Source of the DNA: Sphingopyxis sp. 2PD
GTDB lineage: Bacteria > Pseudomonadota > Alphaproteobacteria > Sphingomonadales > Sphingomonadaceae
Direction of reading: 5' to 3'
Length of the DNA: 64,000 bases
Assembly: GCF_005503695.1 (NCBI RefSeq)
Contig: NZ_SCMU01000007.1
Coordinates: forward strand, 62,001 to 126,000
Shown: positions 1 through 9,804 of the stretch, piece after piece
Layout: the number at the start of each line of letters is the position of its first letter
Numbering within the stretch: the stretch's first letter is position 1
Made by a program: the position numbers and the translations under genes
The notes under the pieces: generated by a model
Databases searched by the model: none
Told to the model about the DNA's origin: nothing
What the model saw: the letters and a program-made list of their open reading frames with translations, nothing else

Positions 1-1043
1 AAACTGCGGGAACGTTCGTAAAATTCGATATCGCGGAGGAAGAGGTCAGTCGAGTCAACGTCGAGCGCCTGGACGACCTTGCTCTTGCGCAGCGCCGTAA
101 TCGAGCGGAGCGTGACCGGGCCGCCGTCCCAGTTCATGGTCGAGGACACGCCCCAGGCATCGACATCGTAACGCGGCAGGCGGTCGAGTGCGGCCTCTTT
201 GTCATTGGCCGGGATCGTCGCCCCCGCATCGACGAAGCCTTGCGGATAAAAGGGCCGAACAGACCGCGCGCCGGTCTCGCGATCACGGCTGGCATCCGCC
301 CGCAACACGATCTCAAGACGGTCGCTCGCGTCAATCGCAAGCGTCAGTCGTCCAGCGAGATTATCTTCGTTTTGGTATCGCCGTCCCGAGACGACGTCGC
401 GGTAGATGCCGTCGCGCTGGTTGGCAAGCAAGGTGAGGCGGCCTCGGACGCCCGCTCCAAGCGGTCCAGAAATCGTGCCGCTCAGCGAGCGCTTCTCGTA
501 ATTTCCGACGGTGAGTCCCAGCGCGCCAGTCAAATCCTCCGTAGGCATTTTGGAAATGATGTTGAGTGTGCCGCCGGCGGAGTTGCGACCGAAGAGAACG
601 CCTTGCGGTCCGCGCAGCACCTCGATGCGTTCGACGTCGAACAAATCCTGATAGCTTGTGGTCGGGCGCGAGATGTAGACGCCGTCATAATGGACTGTCG
701 TGCTGGGGTCGGTCGCAACGCCGAACGCCGAGGTGCCAATTCCACGAATATTGATGATCGCCATGGAATCGTTGGTGATCGACACGCCCGGCACAAAAAA
801 TTGGAGGTCTTCGACGTTTGATATGCCCGTTGCCGTAAGCGCCTCGCCGGTCATCGCTGTCACCGAGACGGGAACGGACTGCAGATTTTCCTCGCGCTTC
901 TCCGCCGTTACGATGATCTCGGCGAGGCCGTCCGACTGGGCTTCCTGAGCCTGCGCGGGAAACGCGACCGCCACCGCAATCGCCGCCATCGAGCTTCGCT
1001 GCATTGCGCGCTTCGTCGACGAATAACAGTATAATTTGTTCAT
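1..1043 (-). CDS. TonB-dependent receptor, N-terminal part (cut by window edge)
   Basis: The frame is open from an ATG at 1043 to the window edge, giving 347 residues with no stop. The start has a GGGGA Shine-Dalgarno about 6 bases upstream. A signal peptide ends near AFPAQAQ, followed by a TonB-box-like segment (EIIVTAEKREENLQSVPVSV) and a plug domain with the motifs VEVLRGPQGVLFGRNSAGGT-like (here VERIEVLRGPQGVLFGRNS) and IRGIGTS. These are typical of the large sphingomonad family of outer-membrane receptors that take up siderophores, sugars or other ligands using TonB energy. The substrate cannot be told from this part. The beta-barrel lies outside the window. No metal-resistance gene is directly coupled to it: the neighbour to the right is over 600 bases away. 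Confidence 0.9.
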   Translation of the reverse strand, partial: MNKLYCYSSTKRAMQRSSMAAIAVAVAFPAQAQEAQSDGLAEIIVTAEKREENLQSVPVSVTAMTGEALTATGISNVEDLQFFVPGVSITNDSMAIINIRGIGTSAFGVATDPSTTVHYDGVYISRPTTSYQDLFDVERIEVLRGPQGVLFGRNSAGGTLNIISKMPTEDLTGALGLTVGNYEKRSLSGTISGPLGAGVRGRLTLLANQRDGIYRDVVSGRRYQNEDNLAGRLTLAIDASDRLEIVLRADASRDRETGARSVRPFYPQGFVDAGATIPANDKEAALDRLPRYDVDAWGVSSTMNWDGGPVTLRSITALRKSKVVQALDVDSTDLFLRDIEFYERSRS

Positions 1044-1689
1044 TATGCTTCCCCTGTTTCGAAGAACTGCCCTTTCGCGCAGCCCAAATGAGTTTCGGGG
1101 AAGTCGAGGACAAAAACATGCATGCCCGGAAACCGCTGCTTACGGCTTCCGAGTTCAAGCACCCAACATCCCCTACTGACATTGATTACGCACCAGAACG
1201 ACTCATCCCTCAAAAATGGTTCGGGCGACGTAAAACCATCGGAATTGGGCTCCCCGATTTGTTCAGATCGCCAGGATGAAGTTGATCCGGAACGCCCAAA
1301 GGCTCCTTCCTTCATCCAGAAGCGGCGCTTTTCGCTTCTGCCCCTCGTCGGAGCCTTGGTCGGCGCCGTGCACGTGACGCAATCGCTCGCTTGACCCTAT
1401 GGTCAGGTCTTCCCCGTGGAAGCCTATTTGTTCGCTCTGATGCCGGTCCTAGCCGCGGAGATTCGATGGCGCCTGACCCAGGCACTTCGGACGGCCGTCG
1501 CAACTCCGGACGCGGCAGCGGCGAGACACTGCGGCTGCGATCCGCGCTAGCCTTCAGCTCGATGTCGCAGCCGGAGTTACCATCCCATCGCTTGTAGCCG
1601 GGATGCTGGAACCATTTGCGACCGATTGACACCAGTTTGAGGGAGGTGAGACGGGCCGTCAGCACCATCCGCCCCCAAGACCAGTCGGG
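1044..1689. other. Long intergenic region without a convincing gene
   Basis: Short frames exist on both strands but none shows a recognisable family, a good ribosome site or a plausible length. A TTGACCCTAT element near 1393 resembles the left half of a CadR/MerR-type promoter, but the right half-site is missing. A GTG-initiated frame at 1415-1549 could encode about 44 residues ending in CGCDPR. I regard this as a decayed or purely regulatory stretch at the edge between the receptor gene and the metal genes. Confidence 0.4.
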
Positions 1690-2088
1690 CTAGATCTGCT
1701 CGAACGCCGCTATGATCGGGCAGTGGAGCGTGTCGGCGGCAGCGCATTGGCGCGACAGGCCCATGAGCGCGCGCCGCGCCACATCGAGTTCGGCGATCGT
1801 CTTTTCGATCGCCGCGATGCGCGCGTCGGCCAGTTCGCGCGCTCGCGCGCGATCGCTCGACGCGTCGAGTTCGAGCAGTTCGGCGATCTCGGTGAGCGTA
1901 AATCCCGCTGCCTGTGCCGATTTGATGAAGCGCAGACGGCGCAGAACCGCCTCGTCGTAACGCCGGACTCGGCCTTCCGACGGGGCGCTGGCCGACTGAG
2001 GCGGAACGGGCAACAGGCCGCGGCGTTGGTAATAGCGGATCGTCTCGACATTGACGCCGCCCTGCCGGGCAAGCTGGCCGATGGTCAT
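1690..2088 (-). CDS. MerR-family metal-responsive regulator, two-cysteine variant
   Basis: This 132-residue protein has the N-terminal MerR winged helix (MTIGQLARQGGVNVETIRYY), a long dimerisation helix and a C-terminal metal loop. Mercury-type MerR uses Cys82, Cys117 and Cys126. Here Cys115 and Cys123 (RQC...LHC) correspond to the last two, but the first is absent: the region reads LELDASSDRARA. I chose the ATG at 2088; a TTG at 2097 is possible. It is divergent from the glutaredoxin-MauE gene, and a mercury-type operator lies between them. The family bends operator DNA to activate a promoter with an over-long spacer. Its inducer is uncertain because a ligand cysteine is missing. Confidence 0.88.
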   Translation of the reverse strand: MTIGQLARQGGVNVETIRYYQRRGLLPVPPQSASAPSEGRVRRYDEAVLRRLRFIKSAQAAGFTLTEIAELLELDASSDRARARELADARIAAIEKTIAELDVARRALMGLSRQCAAADTLHCPIIAAFEQI

Positions 2089-2101
2089 GTCACGCAAGGC
2101 C

Positions 2102-2133
2102 TTGACTCCGTACTATGGTACGGAGCCTATATA
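2102..2133 (+). promoter_or_regulatory. MerR-type promoter/operator for the glutaredoxin-MauE gene
   Basis: The -35 TTGACT at 2102-2107 and -10 TATATA at 2128-2133 are separated by 20 bases. The spacer contains the perfect palindrome CTCCGTACTATGGTACGGAG (2106-2125). Elongated spacers of 19-20 bases are the hallmark of MerR-activated promoters. The TCCGTAC/GTACGGA half-sites match those known for mercury (mer) operators of the Tn21/Tn501 type. Confidence 0.85.
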
Positions 2134-2168
2134 GCGGGAAGCGATCGGGAATCAAGAAAGGCGAATCG

Positions 2169-2990
2169 ATGAATATGCAGGTTCAGCGCGCGAACGAAAG
2201 CGCGCCAGCGCACACTGGTGCGGCGGTTTCGGGCAAGCCGCGGGCGACCATCTATCGCATGGTGATGGAGCAGCATATCTGCCCCTATGGCCTGAAGGCG
2301 CTGCATCTGTTGCGCAGCCGCGGCTATGACGTCGAGGATGTCTGGCTGACGACCCGCGAGGAAACCGACGCATTCAAGGCGAAACATGGCGTCGCGACGA
2401 CGCCGCAGACCTTCATCGAAGGCGAGCGGATCGGCGGTCTTGACGATCTGAGGCGCCATCTCGGTCTGAAAGTCCGCGATCCTAAGGCGCTTACCTATAA
2501 GCCCGTCATCGCGCTCTTCTCTATCACCGCGCTGATGGCGCTGGCCGCCAGCCAAGCGGTGTCGGGCACGCCCTTCACAATCCGTGCCGCCGAATGGTTT
2601 ATCGGGTTCAGCATGGCGTTGCTTGCCTTCCTCAAGCTCCGCGACATCGAGAGCTTCTCGAGCATGTTCCTGAACTATGACTTGCTCGCCAAACGCTGGG
2701 TACCCTATGCTACCATCTATCCCTTTGCGGAGGGTCTTGCCGGCATCCTGATGATTTCTGGCGCGCTGAACTGGATATCGATTCCGGTGGCGCTGTTCAT
2801 CGGGATCATCGGCGCCGTGTCGGTGTTCAAGGCGGTGTATATCGACAAGCGCGAACTCAAATGCGCCTGCGTCGGCGGCGACAGCAATGTGCCGCTGGGT
2901 TTCATCTCACTGACCGAAAATCTGATGATGATCGCCATGGCGCTGTGGATGCTGGTCGCGCCCGCCGCCATGACAATGGGCCATTCTTAA
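2169..2990 (+). CDS. Glutaredoxin fused to MauE/DoxX-like redox membrane protein
   Basis: This 273-residue protein starts at the ATG at 2169, which has an AGAAAGG ribosome site; the in-frame ATG at 2115 lies inside the operator and is unlikely. Residues about 25-105 form a glutaredoxin domain with a CPYG active site (Cys38, no second Cys) and a cis-proline TTPQ. Residues about 115-265 form a four-helix MauE-like membrane domain with a conserved KCACVGGDSNVPLG segment near residue 231. MauE proteins are thought to pass electrons or thiols across the inner membrane. Control by a MerR-type operator suggests a role in thiol repair or metal-thiol chemistry; the exact reaction is unknown. Confidence 0.85.
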   Translation: MNMQVQRANESAPAHTGAAVSGKPRATIYRMVMEQHICPYGLKALHLLRSRGYDVEDVWLTTREETDAFKAKHGVATTPQTFIEGERIGGLDDLRRHLGLKVRDPKALTYKPVIALFSITALMALAASQAVSGTPFTIRAAEWFIGFSMALLAFLKLRDIESFSSMFLNYDLLAKRWVPYATIYPFAEGLAGILMISGALNWISIPVALFIGIIGAVSVFKAVYIDKRELKCACVGGDSNVPLGFISLTENLMMIAMALWMLVAPAAMTMGHS

Positions 2991-3092
2991 CGGGTCCGGC
3001 GTAACCACGACGGGACAGTCGGCGAACAAGTGAGCGGGATCTCCACCCCGGTTTAGATTGACGCCAAGTTTGACAAGGATCATGCTTCGACC

Positions 3093-3455
3093 GTGAAACG
3101 CTGGCTCACCTTTCTACTTCTTGTCGGAGCCTTACTCGGCCTTCTGGCGCAGGAGACCGCATTCGCCTCGGCGCCCGCGCTCCCGTCGGCCGAGACGGCG
3201 TTCGCGGCGGCGATGAGCGACGAATGCGCGGAGATGATGGGGATTAAAAAATCCCAGAAGAGCGCTCCGTGCAAGGGCCTCACGCTCGACTGCATCGCCA
3301 AGATGGGCTGCGCGCTACCGCCCGCCGTCGTCTCTCCGGCTACCCCCCTTGCCGAAAAGACATTTGTCGCCGGCTCTTTCGATCCGCTTCCTGTCCGGCG
3401 CCTCGCCGGAAGAACATTCGGCCCCGAACCCGACCCGCCCCTATTTCTTGCCTGA
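3093..3455 (+). CDS. Small exported Cys/Met-containing protein
   Basis: A 120-residue frame with a GTG start at 3093 (an upstream ATG at 3082 hits a stop after four codons) begins with a clear signal peptide (MKRWLTFLLLVGALLGLLAQETAFA). The mature part carries spaced Cys and Met residues (DECAEMMG, APCKG, LDCIAKMGCALPP), suggesting metal or disulfide chemistry in the periplasm. I do not recognise a family. It lies between the glutaredoxin-MauE gene and cusCBAF on the same strand, so it may belong to the copper response. The proline-rich tail looks disordered. Confidence 0.6.
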   Translation: MKRWLTFLLLVGALLGLLAQETAFASAPALPSAETAFAAAMSDECAEMMGIKKSQKSAPCKGLTLDCIAKMGCALPPAVVSPATPLAEKTFVAGSFDPLPVRRLAGRTFGPEPDPPLFLA

Positions 3456-3519
3456 ATTGCCGACGCGCACCGGCTCGTCCCGGCGCGCGGTTTCACGCTT
3501 TTCAATCAAGGAATTCAAC

Positions 3520-3786
3520 ATGAAACCGTTTTTTGCCGTTGCCGCGCTCGCGGCAGCAACGCTTGCCGCTCCCGTCCTCGCCCAAGAACCGTCCGGCGGC
3601 CATCATGAATGGCAGACCCGCCAGGTGCCAGGGCCGAACAAGTCCAATACCACCTCGCGAGTCCGCGTCTGGGTCAAGGACAAGCCGGGACAGATGGCGC
3701 ATTGCGACTGCGACATGATGAAGGTGAGTCCGGCGGACTGCATGAAGAATATGTCCGGCGACCAAAGGATGCCCCCGCAAGGGTAA
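3520..3786 (+). CDS. Small exported Cys/Met/His-rich protein upstream of cus
   Basis: This 88-residue protein starts at the ATG at 3520 with a nearby AAGGAA ribosome site. It has a signal peptide cleaved near APVLAQ. The mature region begins GGHHEW and ends with a dense CDCDMM...DCMKNMSG...RMPPQ segment, well suited to binding soft metals such as Cu(I). It stands 66 bases before cusC, separated by a strong hairpin. I do not recognise a named family. By position and composition it is a candidate periplasmic copper-binding partner of the CusCBA pump; this is inference. Confidence 0.65.
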   Translation: MKPFFAVAALAAATLAAPVLAQEPSGGHHEWQTRQVPGPNKSNTTSRVRVWVKDKPGQMAHCDCDMMKVSPADCMKNMSGDQRMPPQG

Positions 3787-3796
3787 CGGTCTTTCT

Positions 3797-3820
3797 TCCC
3801 CGGCGTACAGACGCCGGGGA
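3797..3820 (+). terminator. Hairpin between small gene and cusC (terminator or attenuator)
   Basis: A perfect 10-base stem (TCCCCGGCGT / ACGCCGGGGA) has a 4-base ACAG loop. There is no clear run of T after it (GGCTTTCG), so it may reduce rather than end transcription, or stabilise the upstream mRNA. Confidence 0.55.
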
Positions 3821-3852
3821 GGCTTTCGCCCAGTCCACAGCAGGGGGACATC

Positions 3853-5079
3853 ATGCGCCCATATTTTACGGCAGCCTTGCTTGCGCTGCCCTCGGCTCTT
3901 CACGCCGAGCCGATGACGCTCGATTCGGCGCTCAGCCGAGCAGCATCGGAGGCACCCGAACTGCAAAGCCGCGAAGCGGGCGTCGACGCCGCCCAATCGG
4001 CGGCGATCGCCGCCGACCGGCTGCCCGACCCGAAACTCAATATCGTCCTCCAGGATTTCCCGGTGACCGGACCCGACGCGGGCCGGTTCAATCGCGACGA
4101 TTTCACGATGCAGGTCATCGGCGTCAGCCAGGATTTTCCGAACCCCGCCAAACGCCGCGCGCGCGCGACCCGCGCGCAGGCCGACATTGGAATCGCCCGC
4201 GCCGACGAAGCGGTCACCGCGCAGGACATCAGGCTCGCGACCGCGCTCGCCTGGGTCGATCTCTATTATGCCAAGAAGGAGCTGAAGGAACTCGACCTGC
4301 TCGATAGCGGCCTCGAGGACCTTCAATCGACCGTGACGGCGCGGCTTGCCAGCGGTGCGGCGCGCCCGGCGCAGGCGCTCGAACCCGATCAGCTTCGCGC
4401 CGCGATCAACGATCGCCGCAGCGCGCTCGCCGCCGAGATCGCCCGCGCCCGCGCGCAGCTCGCCCGCTTCACCGGCGACCCCGCCGCCGACACGCTCGGC
4501 GACTTGCCGCCGCAGTCGATCGACGAACAAGGATTGCGCGCCGGCATCGACGCCCTGCCAAAGCTCAGAGCACTCGATGCCCGCGCCCTCGCCGCCGACG
4601 CCGAGACCGGTCTCGCACGCGCCGACAAGCGACCCGACTGGAGCGTCAACGCGGCCTATGGGCGCCGCGAGCCCAATTACGGTGATCTCGTCACGGTCGG
4701 GGTCACCGTCGACCTGCCCTTCTTCTCGAAAAAGCGGCAGGACCCCAAGATCGCCGCGCGCGCCAGCGAGGCGATGCGCGCCCGGCTCGACCGCGAGGCT
4801 GCCAAGCGCGACATCGCGGCAGCGCTCGACGCCGATCTCGCCGATCACCGCATGCATCATGAGCAGCTCGCCAATGCACGTACGCGGCTCGTGCCGCTCG
4901 CGAAGAAGCGCGCCGAGCTCGATCTTGCAAGCTACGCCGCCGGAAAGCTCGACCTCGGGACCGCGCTCCTGTCGACTCTCGCGCTTGCCGAGGCCGAAGT
5001 CGATGCGCTGGCGCGCGAAGCCGAGGTCGCGCGCGACGCGATCCGGATCAATTATATTTATGGGGAGGCAGGTCGATGA
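3853..5079 (+). CDS. cusC: TolC-family outer-membrane channel of copper/silver efflux (CusC-like)
   Basis: The 408-residue protein has a short signal peptide ending at LHAEP and two OEP repeats rich in Ala, Arg and coiled-coil helices, as in TolC/CusC channels. A GGGGG ribosome site precedes the ATG at 3853. The stop overlaps the next start (ATGA at 5076), so it is co-translated with the adaptor. It would form the outer-membrane duct of the CusCBA tripartite pump that exports Cu(I)/Ag(I) from the periplasm. Assignment to Cus rather than Czc rests mainly on its neighbours, since OEP proteins are poor specificity markers. Confidence 0.88.
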   Translation: MRPYFTAALLALPSALHAEPMTLDSALSRAASEAPELQSREAGVDAAQSAAIAADRLPDPKLNIVLQDFPVTGPDAGRFNRDDFTMQVIGVSQDFPNPAKRRARATRAQADIGIARADEAVTAQDIRLATALAWVDLYYAKKELKELDLLDSGLEDLQSTVTARLASGAARPAQALEPDQLRAAINDRRSALAAEIARARAQLARFTGDPAADTLGDLPPQSIDEQGLRAGIDALPKLRALDARALAADAETGLARADKRPDWSVNAAYGRREPNYGDLVTVGVTVDLPFFSKKRQDPKIAARASEAMRARLDREAAKRDIAAALDADLADHRMHHEQLANARTRLVPLAKKRAELDLASYAAGKLDLGTALLSTLALAEAEVDALAREAEVARDAIRINYIYGEAGR

Positions 5080-6302
5080 CCGATGCAACATCAGCGGCGC
5101 GCTGGCGCGTCGCAATCCTGGCCACGGTGCTGATCGCGGGCGGCGGCGGTTATTGGTTGGGACAGAGCGGCAAGAGCGATGCACCAACCGAGACGGCAAG
5201 CGGCGGGCGCAAGATCCTCTACTATTATGATCCGATGTTCCCGAACCAGAAGTTCGACAAGCCCGGCAAGTCGCCCTTCATGGACATGCAGCTCGAGCCC
5301 AAATATGCCGACGAGGGTGGCGGCGCGGCGCCCGGCGTGTCGATTGACCCGTCGGCGCGTCAGAGCCTCGGCATAAGAGTGGTCGCGGCCGAAATGGGGA
5401 GCCTTGCCGCAACCTTCGACGTCAACGGCAGTATCGATTTCAACCAGCGCGATGTCGCGATCGTCCAGGCGCGCTCGGGCGGCTTCGTCGAACGCGTCTA
5501 TCGCCTCGCGCCTGGCGATGTCATCGGCGCCGGTGCGCCGATCGCCGAATTGCAATTGCCTGAATGGGGCAGCGCCCAGACCGAATATCTGAGCGTCAAG
5601 AAGCTCGGCAAACCTGAACTCACGGCGGCCGCGCGACAGCGGCTGCGGCTGATGGGCATGCCCGAAGGCGTGATCGCCGAGGTCGACCGGAGCGGACGGA
5701 CCGGCGGCAGACTGACGGTGCGCGCGCCGATCGGCGGCGTGGTCCAGACGCTCAATGCCCGTGCAGGCGTGACTCTCGCCTCGGGGCAGACACTTGCCGA
5801 AATCTCGGGACTTGGAACGGTGTGGCTCAATGCCGCGCTCCCCGAAGCGCAGGCCGGACTGGTGAAGATCGGCCAACCTGCCACCGCGAACCTCACCGCC
5901 TTTCCCGGCGAGGCTTTTACCGGGCGGGTCGTCGCGATCCTGCCGACCGCAGCGGCGGACAGCCGGACGCTGACAGTGCGCATCGAGCTCGCCAACCGCG
6001 GCGGTCGCCTACGCCCCGGCATGTTCGCCGTCGTCGCGCTCGGCGGGGACGCCAAGCCAACGCTGCTGGTGCCAAGCGAAGCGGTGATCCGCACCGGCAC
6101 GCGCAGCATCGTGATGCTCGAGAAGGGCGACGGACGCTACCATCCCGCCGAAGTGGTCGCCGGACGCGAAGGCGGCGGCAAGACCGAGATATTGCGAGGG
6201 CTCGCCCCCGGCGAGAAGGTCGTCGCGTCGGGCCAGTTCCTGCTCGATTCCGAGGCGAGCCTGACCGGTCTCACGGTTCGTCCGCTGGAGCCAGCGCAAT
6301 GA
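5076..6302 (+). CDS. cusB: RND periplasmic adaptor of copper efflux (CusB-like)
   Basis: This 408-residue membrane-fusion protein has an N-terminal membrane anchor ([17 protein letters not shown]) followed at residues about 47-78 by the heavy-metal-binding motif [20 protein letters not shown]...M, found in CusB-type adaptors. Barrel-sandwich and beta-barrel domains follow ([20 protein letters not shown], then [20 protein letters not shown]). It overlaps cusC and cusA by 4 bases each. The role is to link CusA to CusC and hand over Cu(I) or Ag(I). The metal-binding motif with DPM and MDM methionines supports a monovalent metal. Confidence 0.92.
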   Translation: MTDATSAARWRVAILATVLIAGGGGYWLGQSGKSDAPTETASGGRKILYYYDPMFPNQKFDKPGKSPFMDMQLEPKYADEGGGAAPGVSIDPSARQSLGIRVVAAEMGSLAATFDVNGSIDFNQRDVAIVQARSGGFVERVYRLAPGDVIGAGAPIAELQLPEWGSAQTEYLSVKKLGKPELTAAARQRLRLMGMPEGVIAEVDRSGRTGGRLTVRAPIGGVVQTLNARAGVTLASGQTLAEISGLGTVWLNAALPEAQAGLVKIGQPATANLTAFPGEAFTGRVVAILPTAAADSRTLTVRIELANRGGRLRPGMFAVVALGGDAKPTLLVPSEAVIRTGTRSIVMLEKGDGRYHPAEVVAGREGGGKTEILRGLAPGEKVVASGQFLLDSEASLTGLTVRPLEPAQ

Positions 6303-9300
6303 TCGCACGCATTATTCGCGCCTCGGTCGCGGCGCGCGGGCTTGTCGTCGCTTCGGCGCTGATCCTGACCTTGCTCGGGATCGCCGCGGTGCGCACGACT
6401 CCGGTCGACGCCCTGCCCGACCTGTCGGACGTCCAGGTCATCGTCCGCACCAGCTATGCGGGACAGGCACCGCGGATCGTCGAGGACCAGGTCACCTATC
6501 CGATCACGACGACGATGCTCTCGGTGCCGGGCGCGCGCGTGGTGCGCGGCTACAGCTTCGTCGGCGACAGCTTCGTCTATGTCCTGTTCGACGACGGCAC
6601 CGATCCCTATTGGGCGCGCAGCCGCGTGCTCGAATATCTGAGCCAGGTGCAAAGCCGTCTCCCCGAGGGCGCGCGCGCGAGCATCGGTCCCGACGCGACC
6701 GGGGTTGGCTGGATCTATGAATATGCGCTCGTCGACAAAAGCGGCCGCCACGATCTTGCCGAACTCCGCAGTCTTCAGGACTGGTTCCTCCGCTTCGAGC
6801 TTAAATCGGTTCCCGGCGTCGCCGAGGTCGCGAGCATCGGCGGCATGGTGCGCCAGTATCAGATCATCGTCGATCCGCAGAAGCTCGCCGCGTTCGGGGT
6901 GACTGCAACCGACGTCGCCGACGCCCTCAAGCGCGCCAACCAGGAAAGCGGCGGCGGCTCCCTAGAACTCGCTGAGGCTGAATATATCGTCCGCGCGAGC
7001 GGCTATCTGGAGTCGCTCGACGACTTCCGCGCCGTCCCGATCCGCACCGCCGCGGGCGGACTCCCGGTAACGGTCGGCGATGTCGCGACGGTGCAGATCG
7101 GTCCCGACACAAGGCGGGGCATCGCCGAACTCAACGGCGAGGGCGAAGTCGCGGGCGGCGTGATCGTCATGCGCGAGGGCAAGAATGCCCGCGAAGTCAT
7201 CGACGGCGTGCGCACCAAGCTCGCCGAGCTCAAGCGCAGCCTGCCGCCCGGGGTCGAGATCATCACCACTTATGACCGCTCGGGGTTGATCGACCGCGCG
7301 GTCGACAATCTTACCTCGAAGCTCGTCGAAGAGTTCATCATCGTCGGGCTCGTCTGCGCGCTCTTCCTCTGGCACGCGCGCTCGGCACTGGTCGCGATCC
7401 TGACGCTGCCGCTCGGCATCCTCATCGCCTTCATCGTGATGCGGCTGCAGGGACTCAACGCCAATATATTGTCGCTCGGCGGCATCGCCATCGCGGTCGG
7501 TGCGATGGTCGACGCTGCGGTGGTGATGATCGAAAATGCCCATAAGCATCTCGAACATTGGGAGCGCGATCATCCGGGCGAGGAACTGAAAGGCGCCGAA
7601 CGCTGGCGCGTCATCACCGACGCCGCCGCCGAGGTTGGGCCCGCCCTCTTCCTCAGCCTCCTCATCATCACCTTCTCCTTCCTCCCCATCTTCACGCTCG
7701 AAGGCCAGGAGGGACGGCTCTTCTCGCCGCTCGCCTTCACCAAAACCTATGCGATGGCGGCCGCCGCGATCCTCTCGATCACGCTCATCCCGGTGCTGAT
7801 GGGCTGGCTGATCCGCGGTAAGATACCCGCCGAACAGAGTAATCCGGTCAACCGCTGGCTGACCCGCATCTATCGCCCGGCACTCGACTGGGTGCTCGAA
7901 CGGCCGAAAAAAGCGCTCGTGATCGCCGGCCTCGTCTTCGCCACCAGCCTGTGGCCGATGACCCAGATCGGCGGCGAGTTCATGCCGCAGATGCACGAAG
8001 GCGACCTCCTTTACATGCCCTCGGCGCTACCCGGCATCTCGGCCGCAAGGGCATCGAGCCTGCTCCAGCAGACGGACCGACTGATCAAGACCGTGCCCGA
8101 GGTCGAGAGCGTGTTCGGCAAGGCGGGGCGGGCCGACAGCGCGACCGACCCCGCGCCGCTCGAGATGTTCGAGACGACGATCCGCTTCAAGCCGAAGGAC
8201 CGTTGGCGCCCCGGCATGACCGAGGAGAAATTGATCGAGGAGCTCGACGCGCGGGTCCGGGTTCCGGGGCTCGCCAATTTCTGGATTCCCCCGATCCGCA
8301 ATCGCATCGACATGCTTGCGACCGGGATCAAGAGCCCGGTCGGCATCAAGGTCGCGGGCTCGGATCTTGCCGGGATCGATCGCACCGCCAAGCGCATCGA
8401 AGCGGTCGTCAAGACCGTACCCGGCGTAGCGTCGGCGCTGGCCGAGCGGCTGACTGGTGGGCGCTATATCGATGTCGACATCGATCGCGCCGCCGCAGCA
8501 CGCTACGGCCTCAATGTCGCCGACGTGCAAGCGATCGTCTCGGGCGCGATCGGCGGCGAGACGATCGGCCAGACGGTCGAGGGGCTCGCCCGCTATCCGA
8601 TCAGCGTCCGCTACCCGCGCGAGCTGCGCGACAGTATCGGCGAGCTCGCGAGCCTTCCGGTCCTGACGCCGTCGCGCCAGCAGATCACGCTCGGCACGGT
8701 GGCCAGAGTCAAGGTCAGCGACGGGCCGCCGATGCTGCGCAGCGAGAATGGCCGCCCGGTGACCTGGATCTACGTCGACAGCCGCGGCCGCGATTTGCAG
8801 GGCCTCGTGCAGGACATCCAGCGGGCGATCGCGCGCGATGTCGATCTGCCGCCCGGCGTCAGCGTTTCCTACACCGGGCAGTTCGAGTTCCTCGTTCGTG
8901 CGACCGAGCGGATGAAGGTCGTCGTGCCGGTCACGCTCGCGATCATCTTCCTGCTGCTCTACCTGACCTTCCGCCGCTGGGACGAGGCGCTGCTCATCAT
9001 GGCGACCCTGCCCTTTGCGCTCACCGGCGGGCTCTGGCTCCTCTATCTGCTTGGCTATAACCAGTCGGTCGCGAGCGCGGTCGGGTTCATCGCGCTTGCG
9101 GGCGTTGCCGCCGAGTTCGGGGTCGTCATGCTCATCTATCTCAAGCATGCGCTCGCCGATCGCAGCGACGGCCACATATTGGCCGCGGTTCGCGAAGGCG
9201 CGCTGCTCCGCGTCCGCCCGAAGGCGATGACCGTTGCGGTTATCCTCGCGGGCCTGTTCCCGATCCTCGTCGGGACCGGCACCGGCTCCGAAGTGATGAG

Positions 9301-9433
9301 CCGCATCGCCGCGCCGATGATCGGCGGCATGCTCACCGCGCCGCTGCTGTCGATGCTTATCATTCCCGCCGCCTATCTGCTGATGCGAAGGCGTGCGGCT
9401 CATCCCGTCCAACCCGAAGGAGAAACGACATGA
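6299..9433 (+). CDS. cusA: Cu(I)/Ag(I) RND efflux permease CusA
   Basis: The 1044-residue inner-membrane pump starts at the ATG overlapping the cusB stop. The N-terminus reads [15 protein letters not shown], as in CusA. Helix 4 carries [20 protein letters not shown], matching the proton-relay segment of E. coli CusA. The three methionines that bind Cu(I)/Ag(I) in E. coli CusA (573, 623, 672) are all present at the same numbers: LLYM573PSALPG, PLEM623 and RIDM672LATGIKSP. This makes copper/silver specificity much more likely than zinc/cadmium. It is translationally coupled to cusB and to the CusF-like gene. Confidence 0.96.
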   Translation: MIARIIRASVAARGLVVASALILTLLGIAAVRTTPVDALPDLSDVQVIVRTSYAGQAPRIVEDQVTYPITTTMLSVPGARVVRGYSFVGDSFVYVLFDDGTDPYWARSRVLEYLSQVQSRLPEGARASIGPDATGVGWIYEYALVDKSGRHDLAELRSLQDWFLRFELKSVPGVAEVASIGGMVRQYQIIVDPQKLAAFGVTATDVADALKRANQESGGGSLELAEAEYIVRASGYLESLDDFRAVPIRTAAGGLPVTVGDVATVQIGPDTRRGIAELNGEGEVAGGVIVMREGKNAREVIDGVRTKLAELKRSLPPGVEIITTYDRSGLIDRAVDNLTSKLVEEFIIVGLVCALFLWHARSALVAILTLPLGILIAFIVMRLQGLNANILSLGGIAIAVGAMVDAAVVMIENAHKHLEHWERDHPGEELKGAERWRVITDAAAEVGPALFLSLLIITFSFLPIFTLEGQEGRLFSPLAFTKTYAMAAAAILSITLIPVLMGWLIRGKIPAEQSNPVNRWLTRIYRPALDWVLERPKKALVIAGLVFATSLWPMTQIGGEFMPQMHEGDLLYMPSALPGISAARASSLLQQTDRLIKTVPEVESVFGKAGRADSATDPAPLEMFETTIRFKPKDRWRPGMTEEKLIEELDARVRVPGLANFWIPPIRNRIDMLATGIKSPVGIKVAGSDLAGIDRTAKRIEAVVKTVPGVASALAERLTGGRYIDVDIDRAAAARYGLNVADVQAIVSGAIGGETIGQTVEGLARYPISVRYPRELRDSIGELASLPVLTPSRQQITLGTVARVKVSDGPPMLRSENGRPVTWIYVDSRGRDLQGLVQDIQRAIARDVDLPPGVSVSYTGQFEFLVRATERMKVVVPVTLAIIFLLLYLTFRRWDEALLIMATLPFALTGGLWLLYLLGYNQSVASAVGFIALAGVAAEFGVVMLIYLKHALADRSDGHILAAVREGALLRVRPKAMTVAVILAGLFPILVGTGTGSEVMSRIAAPMIGGMLTAPLLSMLIIPAAYLLMRRRAAHPVQPEGETT

Positions 9434-9798
9434 ATAAACTCACTGCGATTACGCTCAGCCTTGCGCTCGGCGCTGGACTTGTCGCCTGCGGCAAGCAAGG
9501 CGAAGCACCGAAGACGGAAGAAAAGGCCGCGATGGCCGATGACACAGGGACCATGGCGGCCCCGGCCGAAACGAAGCATGGCAAGGGCACGGCGACCGTG
9601 ACCGCGATCGATACGGCAAAAGGCCAGGTCACGCTCGATCATGGCGCGATCGCCGAACTCGAATGGCCGCCGATGACGATGGGTTTTGCGGCGAAACCCG
9701 AGCTGCTGAAGGACATCAAGGTCGGCGACAAGGTCGCGTTCGAGCTCAATTGGGACGGCAAGGCCGGGACGATCACCAAGCTCGACAAGGCGCCGTAA
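9430..9798 (+). CDS. cusF: CusF-like periplasmic copper chaperone, predicted lipoprotein
   Basis: A 122-residue protein with a lipoprotein signal (lipobox LVAC, Cys20) and a C-terminal CusF OB-fold. The metal ligands known from CusF are visible as His71, Trp79, Met82 and Met84 ([16 protein letters not shown]). CusF delivers Cu(I)/Ag(I) to CusB. Unlike soluble E. coli CusF, this copy appears lipid-anchored with a linker of about 35 residues. It is the last gene of the operon (4-base overlap with cusA) and is followed by a strong hairpin. Confidence 0.93.
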   Translation: MNKLTAITLSLALGAGLVACGKQGEAPKTEEKAAMADDTGTMAAPAETKHGKGTATVTAIDTAKGQVTLDHGAIAELEWPPMTMGFAAKPELLKDIKVGDKVAFELNWDGKAGTITKLDKAP

Positions 9799-9804
9799 CG
9801 CGCC

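Noticed and set aside
1312-1668. Possible 118-residue minus-strand gene in the first gap
   Set aside because: No start signal or family match, and the second half is Arg/Ser low complexity. The segment KWFQHPGYKRWDGNSGCDIEL looks protein-like, but this is not enough for a call.
3071-3085. FNR-like box TTGACAAGGATCATG before the first small exported protein
   Set aside because: Only three of four bases of the second half-site match and it overlaps the ribosome-site area; chance is likely.
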